A stretch of DNA of 64,000 nt from Holophagaceae bacterium (GTDB lineage Bacteria > Acidobacteriota > Holophagae > Holophagales > Holophagaceae): contig JANYAS010000162.1 of the NCBI GenBank assembly GCA_025361205.1, positions 20,619 to 84,618 of the forward strand, read 5' to 3'. The notes under the pieces were generated by a model that was given only the letters and a program-made list of their open reading frames with translations, was not told the DNA's origin and did no database searches. Position numbers and translations under genes: made by a program. Below are positions 59,341-64,000 of the stretch, one piece after another. Each line of letters opens with the position of its first letter. Position 1 is the stretch's first letter.

Positions 59341-61377
59341 CTACTTCAGGGCCTTCGCCGCCAGTTCAAGGATATCCGTGGTGGCGACGCCTTCATGCCC
59401 GGTCTCACCCGCGGCATTGTTCAGCATGACGTTGCAGAAGGGGCAGGCCACGGCGATGGTGGTCGCTTTCGTTCCCAACGCCTGCTCGAAGCGCTCCTGG
59501 TTGACGCGCTTGCCGAGCTTTTCTTCCAGCCAGAAACGGCCGCCGCCGGCGCCGCAGCACATGGTGGCCTCGCCGTGTTTCTCCATTTCGGTGAGCTTCA
59601 CACCGGGGATGGCGTCGAGGATGGCGCGGGGGGCCGCCACCTGGCCGTTGTAGCGGCTGAGGTAGCAGGGATCGTGGTAGGTGAGATCCGCGTCCACGGT
59701 CTGCTCCATCTTCAGCCGGCCCTCGGCGATGAGCTTCGCCACCAGCTCGGTGCCATGCACCACTTCGAAGTGGCCGCCAAAGTCCGGGTACTCGTTCTTC
59801 AGGGTGTTGAGGCAGTGGGGGCAGTTGGTGATGACCTTCTTCACGCCATGGCTCTTGAGAACTTCAATGTTGGCCTCGGTGGCGGTCTGGAAGAGGTACT
59901 CGTTCCCCAGGCGCCGGGCGGATTCACAGGTGCAGCTTTCTTCGGTGCCGAGGATGGCAAAGGAGATGTTGGCGGCCTTCAGCAGCTTCACAAGGGCCTT
60001 GGACACCTTCTGGCCGGCGGCATCGTAGGAACCGGCGCAGCCCACCCAGAATAGGTACTCGGCGTCGGGATGCTCGGCCACCGTGGGCACTTCGAGGCCC
60101 ACGGCCCACTTGCCACGGTCGGCCTGGGCCAGGTTCCAGGGGTTGCCCTGGCGTTCCATGCCCTTGAAGGCCGTCTGGGCCTCGGCGGGGAAGTTGCTCT
60201 CTTCGAGGGTGAGGTAGCGGCGCATGCCCACGAGCTTTTCCACGAAAGTGATCTGCAACGGGCAGGCCCATTCGCAGTAGCCGCAGCTGGTGCAGGCCCA
60301 GATGGTGTCCTGGCTGATCCAGCCTTCGAGCTGCGCCTTGCTCCAGGGCGCCACTTCGTCATCGCGCTTCCAGTGTGAACCCTCGGGCACGGGTCCGCCG
60401 ATGAGGGGGCGGTTCTCGGGGACGGCTTGGTCCTGGCCCATCTGATCCAGGGGTGTGGCTTTCAGGTAGTCCCGCAGGTCGGTAACGTAATCCTTGGGGC
60501 GCAGCGGCTTACCGGTGAGGGTGGTGGGGCAGTTCTCCAGGCAGCGGCCGCATTCCACACAGGTGTAGAAGTCGAGCATCTGCTTCCAGGAGAAGTCCTG
60601 GATCTTGTTGATGCCGAAATGGTCGGCCTCCATGTTCATGGGCTTCAGGTTCTTGTTGGGCTCCAGGTCGCGGAAGTAGATGTTGAAGAGCGACGTGAAC
60701 ACATGGAAATGCTTTGAATAAGGCAGGAAATTGGCGAAGAAGTAGAGGGTCGCCAGGTGCAGCCACCACATGCTCTTGTAGAGCACCAACAGGCCCGTGC
60801 CCCCCAGCGGTCGTAGCCACTGCCCGATGGCCAGGCTGGCCGGGGCCCAGGCCTTCCAGGCGGGGTTGTTCAGCCAGATGTAGGCGCCGTCCGCCAGCAG
60901 GTCGGTGACCATCAGGACGCCGATGAGGCTCAGGGTGGCCCAGGCATCCCAGGAATTCTCCAGGCGCCAGGGCTTGGCGGCCAAGCGGCGGAAGGCCGCC
61001 AGGCCCAGCCCCAGGAGCACCAACACCTCGAAAACGTCCTTGGTGGTCTGGTAGCCGTAGCCGAAGGGACCCAGGGCCTCGGTCAGGTGGAAGGCCGGGA
61101 ACAGCCCCTCCAGCACGAGCCCCACGGAACGCAGGGCCAGCGCACAGAAGCCCCAGAAGATGAGGATGTGATAGAAGCCCGCGTACTTGTCCCGGACCAT
61201 ACGCTTCTGCAGCAGGGCCAGGGTGAACACGCCCTTCAGGCGCACCCAGGGCTGGTCGAAGCGGTTGTCCGGAACGCCCGCCTTCAGCGTGGCCAAGCGC
61301 CGCCGGATGGTCCAGACGAAGAATCCGCCCGCGGCGAGGGTCATGAGCCAGAACAGTGCGATTTCCAGGGCCTTCAT
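59341..61377 (-). CDS. Membrane Fe-S oxidoreductase, ETF:menaquinone-type (CCG domains)
   Basis: A 678-residue protein. The N-terminal part (about 1-235) has NarI-like membrane helices. Two 4Fe-4S motifs follow: CVECGRCLENCPTTLTGK near 270 and CTSCGYCEWACPLQIT near 362. The C-terminal half has paired CCG domains (VGCAGSYDAAGQK; ITNCPHCLNTLKNEYP; HDPCYLSRYN; ATMCCGAGGGRF) as in HdrB/GlpC-like enzymes. It matches the membrane oxidoreductases that pass electrons from ETF to (methyl)menaquinone in beta-oxidation, or a relative in lactate or heterodisulfide chemistry. No etfAB is visible here. Start at 61377 has AAGGAGG upstream. Confidence 0.86.
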   Translation of the reverse strand: MKALEIALFWLMTLAAGGFFVWTIRRRLATLKAGVPDNRFDQPWVRLKGVFTLALLQKRMVRDKYAGFYHILIFWGFCALALRSVGLVLEGLFPAFHLTEALGPFGYGYQTTKDVFEVLVLLGLGLAAFRRLAAKPWRLENSWDAWATLSLIGVLMVTDLLADGAYIWLNNPAWKAWAPASLAIGQWLRPLGGTGLLVLYKSMWWLHLATLYFFANFLPYSKHFHVFTSLFNIYFRDLEPNKNLKPMNMEADHFGINKIQDFSWKQMLDFYTCVECGRCLENCPTTLTGKPLRPKDYVTDLRDYLKATPLDQMGQDQAVPENRPLIGGPVPEGSHWKRDDEVAPWSKAQLEGWISQDTIWACTSCGYCEWACPLQITFVEKLVGMRRYLTLEESNFPAEAQTAFKGMERQGNPWNLAQADRGKWAVGLEVPTVAEHPDAEYLFWVGCAGSYDAAGQKVSKALVKLLKAANISFAILGTEESCTCESARRLGNEYLFQTATEANIEVLKSHGVKKVITNCPHCLNTLKNEYPDFGGHFEVVHGTELVAKLIAEGRLKMEQTVDADLTYHDPCYLSRYNGQVAAPRAILDAIPGVKLTEMEKHGEATMCCGAGGGRFWLEEKLGKRVNQERFEQALGTKATTIAVACPFCNVMLNNAAGETGHEGVATTDILELAAKALK

Positions 61378-61521
61378 GGGGTCCCTCCTTGCGGTCATGC
61401 GTTCAATGGGGGGCGGCAAAAGACCGCCCCGATTCAAACACCCAGTTGTCAGGTATGGCGGACTCGAAGGGCCAGTGTAGCCCTGGCCATGCGAAACTGA
61501 AGGCCCGACCTGGAGTCAGTC
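61378..61521. promoter_or_regulatory. Divergent gap with hairpins
   Basis: About 144 bp between two divergent genes. GGGGCGG/CCGCCCC (61410-61430, 7-base loop) and GGCCAG/CTGGCC (61469-61489) form two small hairpins, the first in the leader of the Fe-S oxidoreductase. No gene seen. Confidence 0.35.
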
Positions 61522-61875
61522 TTGGGAATCCCTCCCCCCCTCCATTTTGAAGCCGCCGTGACCCGACCCCTGTCGGTGGTGTTCCGCACCGGCGAGGGCT
61601 GGGAGGGCCACGACTACACCGTGGAGGTGGTGGCCGCCCGGCAGGGGCTGGACAGCTTCGACGTGGTGGTGGACTTCCGCGAACTGGAGGCCGCCCTGGA
61701 CCGCAGCCTGGCCCCCCTGCAGGGACGGCTGCTCTCGGACCTGGGCCTGGAGGGCCCCCTGGCCCTGGCCCAGCGGCTCCTGGCCGAATTGGCCCCCTTC
61801 ATTCCCGCCCCGGCCCGGCTGAAGGAAGTGGCACTGACGGATGGGCGGGGGCGACGGATGGTGGTGATTGCATGA
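61522..61875 (+). CDS. 6-carboxytetrahydropterin synthase-like protein lacking the zinc histidines
   Basis: A 117-residue protein aligned with QueD/PTPS: FEAAV stands where FSAAH is expected, EGHDYTVEV where HGHNYRVEV is expected, and SFDVVVDFRELEAALDRSL matches the VVDFxxLK strand. Two of the three zinc-binding His are absent (Val and Glu), as is part of the active-site loop, so the enzyme is probably inactive or repurposed. Start is TTG at 61522 with GGAG six bases upstream; GTG at 61558 would remove the N-terminal strand. It precedes a repeat element and an S26 peptidase gene. Confidence 0.6.
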   Translation: MGIPPPLHFEAAVTRPLSVVFRTGEGWEGHDYTVEVVAARQGLDSFDVVVDFRELEAALDRSLAPLQGRLLSDLGLEGPLALAQRLLAELAPFIPAPARLKEVALTDGRGRRMVVIA

Positions 61876-61890
61876 ATTCCAAGTCTGAAA

Positions 61891-62040
61891 AGCGGAGCAC
61901 AGAGGACACAGAGGAAAGCACTCGTGCTGGAGCAACGCCTGTGACTGAATCCCTTCTCTGCAGTTCTCTGCGTCCTCCGCGGCTCTCCTCCCGCCAACGC
62001 ATGCGTTGTCGGGGAGCCCACGTTGTGTCCTCTGCGCTCC
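61891..62040. repeat. Palindromic intergenic element built on an ACACAGAGG word
   Basis: GGAGCACAGAGGACACA (61894-61910) faces its complement at 62024-62040 with one mismatch; a further direct ACAGAGG lies at 61908-61914 and inverted CTCTGCRGTYCTCTGCG-type copies at 61955-61971. CAACGCATGCGTTG (61995-62008) is a perfect 14-bp palindrome inside. The element fills the gap between the QueD-like gene and the S26 peptidase gene. Confidence 0.7.
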
Positions 62041-62065
62041 ACTTTTTATTTTTCCGGTTCATCAA

Positions 62066-62497
62066 ATGAAACCCTGGATCTCCCTCGCCGCGCTGGCCCT
62101 GGCCCTCTCGCCACTACTGGTGGTGCATCCCGTCCGGGTGTCGGGCCACAGCATGGAACCGGCCCTGGCCGACGGCGACCGGCGCTGGGCCCTGCGGGCC
62201 TGGGCCAGTCCCGCGCCCCGGCGGGGCGAGGTCTGGGTTGTTCACGGGCCCCTGGGCGCCTCCGTGAAGCGGGTATTGGGCCTGCCGGGAGACGTTGTGG
62301 CCTGGTCCGGCCCGGACCTCTGGATCAACGGCCGGCGCCTGGACGAGCCCTGGGTGAAGCACCCCGAACGGTCCGGGGGCGGCCGCCAGGCCTGCGGCGA
62401 TGCCTACCTGGTCCTCGGCGACAACCGGCCCGATAGCCAGGATGGGCGGGCCTGGGGCGCCCTTCCTGTCCGGGCGATGCGGGGGCGGATCCTGTAG
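62066..62497 (+). CDS. Signal peptidase I-like S26 peptidase (short form)
   Basis: A 143-residue S26 peptidase. One N-terminal helix (ISLAALALALSPLLVVHPV) anchors it; VSGHSMEPALADGD near 27 holds the nucleophile Ser and ASVKRVLGLPGDVV near 65 the general-base Lys, so the dyad is intact. YLVLGDNRPDSQDGRAWG near 115 is the box E region. It is shorter than LepB (about 250) and resembles small S26 enzymes such as NiSOD-maturation or TraF-like peptidases; the dedicated substrate is unknown. ATG at 62066 has no Shine-Dalgarno sequence because a repeat element ends 25 bp upstream. Confidence 0.82.
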   Translation: MKPWISLAALALALSPLLVVHPVRVSGHSMEPALADGDRRWALRAWASPAPRRGEVWVVHGPLGASVKRVLGLPGDVVAWSGPDLWINGRRLDEPWVKHPERSGGGRQACGDAYLVLGDNRPDSQDGRAWGALPVRAMRGRIL

Positions 62498-62570
62498 GCC
62501 CGCCCAATACCGAGCGGGAGATGAATCTCCAGCACCAGTGGGGCTATCCTGGTCCCCGGAGGCACCATCC

Positions 62571-62882
62571 ATGGCCACGAAGAGACAGGGCCAGGTCCTC
62601 ACCCGGGAGCGCACAAAGCTGCGCGAGCCGGGGCTGTTTAAGGTGCTGCTGCACAACGACGACTACACCACGCAGGAGTTCGTGGTGTGGCTGCTGAAGA
62701 CGGTATTTCGCAAGGCCGAGCCTGAGGCCACAGTCATCATGCTGGAGGTGCACAAGGCCGGGGTGGGGGTGGCGGGCGTCTACACCAAGGATGTGGCGGA
62801 GACCCGCGCCGAGCGCGGCCGCCAGATGGCGGAACGCGAGGGCTTTCCCCTGCTGTTGACCGTGGAGGCCGAAGATGTCTGA
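62571..62882 (+). CDS. clpS: ClpS adaptor of ClpAP protease
   Basis: A 103-residue N-degron adaptor. [20 protein letters not shown] near 25 includes the conserved HNDDYT, the N-end residue binding pocket region; [19 protein letters not shown] near 62 is the second signature. An N-terminal disordered tail (about 1-20) enters the ClpA pore. It passes N-degron substrates to ClpA, encoded by the next gene, with which it overlaps by 8 bases (62875-62882). GGAGG lies upstream of the ATG. Confidence 0.93.
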   Translation: MATKRQGQVLTRERTKLREPGLFKVLLHNDDYTTQEFVVWLLKTVFRKAEPEATVIMLEVHKAGVGVAGVYTKDVAETRAERGRQMAEREGFPLLLTVEAEDV

Positions 62883-64000
62883 ATCCCCCCAGCTCAGCGC
62901 CGAACTGAACCAGAGCTTCCAGCGGGCCTTCGAGCTGGCCAAGGCCCGCCGCCACGAGGACGTGACCCTGGAACACCTGCTTCTGGCCTTGCTCGACGAC
63001 ACCTCGGCGGCCAAGGCCCTGCGCGGCTGCGGAGTGAAGCTGGAGGCCCTGCGCACCGATCTGGAGGCCGTGCTCGCCAAGGCCTTTGAGCCCGTGCCCA
63101 AGGGCGAACCCTTCCAGCCCCACAGCACCCTGGGCTTCGTGCGAGTGGTGGAACGGGCCCTGGTCCATGCGATGAGCTCAGGGAAGCAGTCGGTCCAGGG
63201 CAGCGAACTGCTACCGGCCTTCCTGGAGGAGGAATTCAGTCCGGCGCGGCACCTGCTGGAAAAGCACGGCGTGAAGCGGCTGGCCCTGCTCAAGGTCCTG
63301 AGCCGCGGACCCGCACCGAAGGCGAAGGCGCCCGCCAAGGAGCGGGCTACCGACGAGGAGGAAGACAAAGCCACCGTGGCCGAGAACCCCCTGGAGGTCT
63401 ACGCCGTGGATCTGGTGGCCCGGGCCGAGGCGGGGCGGCTGGATCCCCTGGTGGGCCGCGAGGCGGAGATCACCCGCATGGCCCAGGTCCTATGCCGGCG
63501 CCGGAAGAACAATCCGCTGCTGGTGGGCGAGCCTGGGGTTGGCAAAACCGCCATTGCCGAAGGCTTGGCATTGCAGGTGCACGACGGCAAGGTGCCGGAC
63601 TTGTTGCAGGGGGTGGAGATCCGCCTGCTCGACATGGGCGGGCTGCTTTCCGGCACCAAGTACCGGGGCGATTTTGAACAGCGGCTTAAGGCCGTGATCT
63701 CCGCAGTGGAAAAAGAGCCGCACATCATCCTTTTCATCGACGAGATCCATACCATTGTCGGGGCCGGGGCAACCAGCGGCGGCAGCATGGACGCCTCCAA
63801 TCTGCTGAAGCCCGCCCTGGCGTCGGGGAATTTGCGGTGCATGGGTTCCACCACCTACAAGGAGTTTCGCCAGCATTTCGAGAAGGACCGCGCCCTGGTG
63901 CGGCGATTCCAGAAGATCGACGTGAACGAGCCCACGGTGGAAGACACGGTGAAAATCCTCAAGGGACTCAAGAGCTACTATGAGGAATTTCACAAACTGA
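62875..64000 (+). CDS. clpA: ATP-dependent Clp protease ATPase subunit ClpA (5' part)
   Basis: The first 375 codons of a AAA+ unfoldase, running out of the window in frame. The Clp N-domain (about 1-145) has [17 protein letters not shown]; a charged linker (about 145-185) follows; the first AAA+ module has [13 protein letters not shown], Walker [19 protein letters not shown] near 224, [21 protein letters not shown] (split; pore loop GTKYRG) and Walker [16 protein letters not shown] near 285. ClpA unfolds proteins for ClpP. Direct overlap with clpS confirms ClpA rather than ClpB or ClpC. The second AAA module lies outside the window. Confidence 0.93.
   Translation, partial: MSESPQLSAELNQSFQRAFELAKARRHEDVTLEHLLLALLDDTSAAKALRGCGVKLEALRTDLEAVLAKAFEPVPKGEPFQPHSTLGFVRVVERALVHAMSSGKQSVQGSELLPAFLEEEFSPARHLLEKHGVKRLALLKVLSRGPAPKAKAPAKERATDEEEDKATVAENPLEVYAVDLVARAEAGRLDPLVGREAEITRMAQVLCRRRKNNPLLVGEPGVGKTAIAEGLALQVHDGKVPDLLQGVEIRLLDMGGLLSGTKYRGDFEQRLKAVISAVEKEPHIILFIDEIHTIVGAGATSGGSMDASNLLKPALASGNLRCMGSTTYKEFRQHFEKDRALVRRFQKIDVNEPTVEDTVKILKGLKSYYEEFHKL

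Noticed and set aside
61876..62065. Short proteins translated from the ACACAGAGG repeat
   Set aside because: Frames exist on both strands but are products of the repeat; they have no ribosome-binding site and no family.

Overview
The window is GC-rich, gene-dense bacterial chromosome carrying housekeeping and accessory genes. I found no rRNA, tRNA, CRISPR array, prophage or intact insertion sequence. The mix points to a Gram-negative bacterium: an LPS heptose kinase, RecBCD, a type IV prepilin peptidase, Ser/Thr kinases fused to TolB-type propellers, a tricorn-like protease, methylmalonyl-CoA epimerase and a membrane ETF:menaquinone-type oxidoreductase. My best guess is Acidobacteriota, class Holophagae (Geothrix/Holophaga-like). 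That placement rests on gene content and familiarity, not on a search.

Layout. 1-5136: 3' end of recB, recD, an alpha/beta hydrolase and an acyl-CoA synthetase. 5358-12427: two tandem kinase-propeller genes facing an FHA-GAF-PP2C phosphatase. 12449-15588: a multi-cluster Fe-S protein, a relic of a PAP2 phosphatase, an exported beta-propeller and a HExxH membrane protein. 15780-19677: a GT4 glycosyltransferase fused to an extra domain, translationally coupled to a GH130 enzyme. 19733-23003: a methyltransferase, a frameshifted membrane-protein gene, trmO and rsmH. 23014-32235: peptidases (M28, tricorn-like S41, M16), a dienelactone hydrolase, dut and rlmN. 32262-37065: a two-ATPase, two-permease ABC operon and an orphan membrane protein. 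37114-46059: dnaE, cysE, a YvlD-type membrane protein, plsC, a cyclophilin, a prepilin peptidase and an ATP-grasp protein. 46181-53433: mce, a membrane sensor, yecH, holB-tmk, a zinc-ribbon protein, rfaE1, a Trm112-like protein and a cold-shock protein. 53629-58681: a DUF748 protein, the three-gene AmmeMemoRadiSam cluster and a DUF4337 protein. 58685-64000: an asnA pseudogene, an Fe-S oxidoreductase, a QueD-like protein without its zinc histidines, an S26 peptidase, clpS and the 5' part of clpA.

The most unusual feature is a set of seven intergenic elements: 5151-5327, 21741-21890, 28835-28959, 29456-29621, 30761-30845, 51729-51821 and 61891-62040. Most consist of short 7-10 bp direct repeats on one side and inverted copies on the other, around a unique centre. 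Each uses a different core word. They lie only between genes, three of them in consecutive gaps around dut and rlmN, and two abut start codons that lack a recognisable Shine-Dalgarno sequence. One has 18-bp terminal inverted repeats like a MITE. Decay is also visible: asnA carries a nonsense codon, at least three frameshifts, an internal deletion and a lost 3' end; one membrane-protein gene has a one-base frameshift; and a PAP2 fragment remains.
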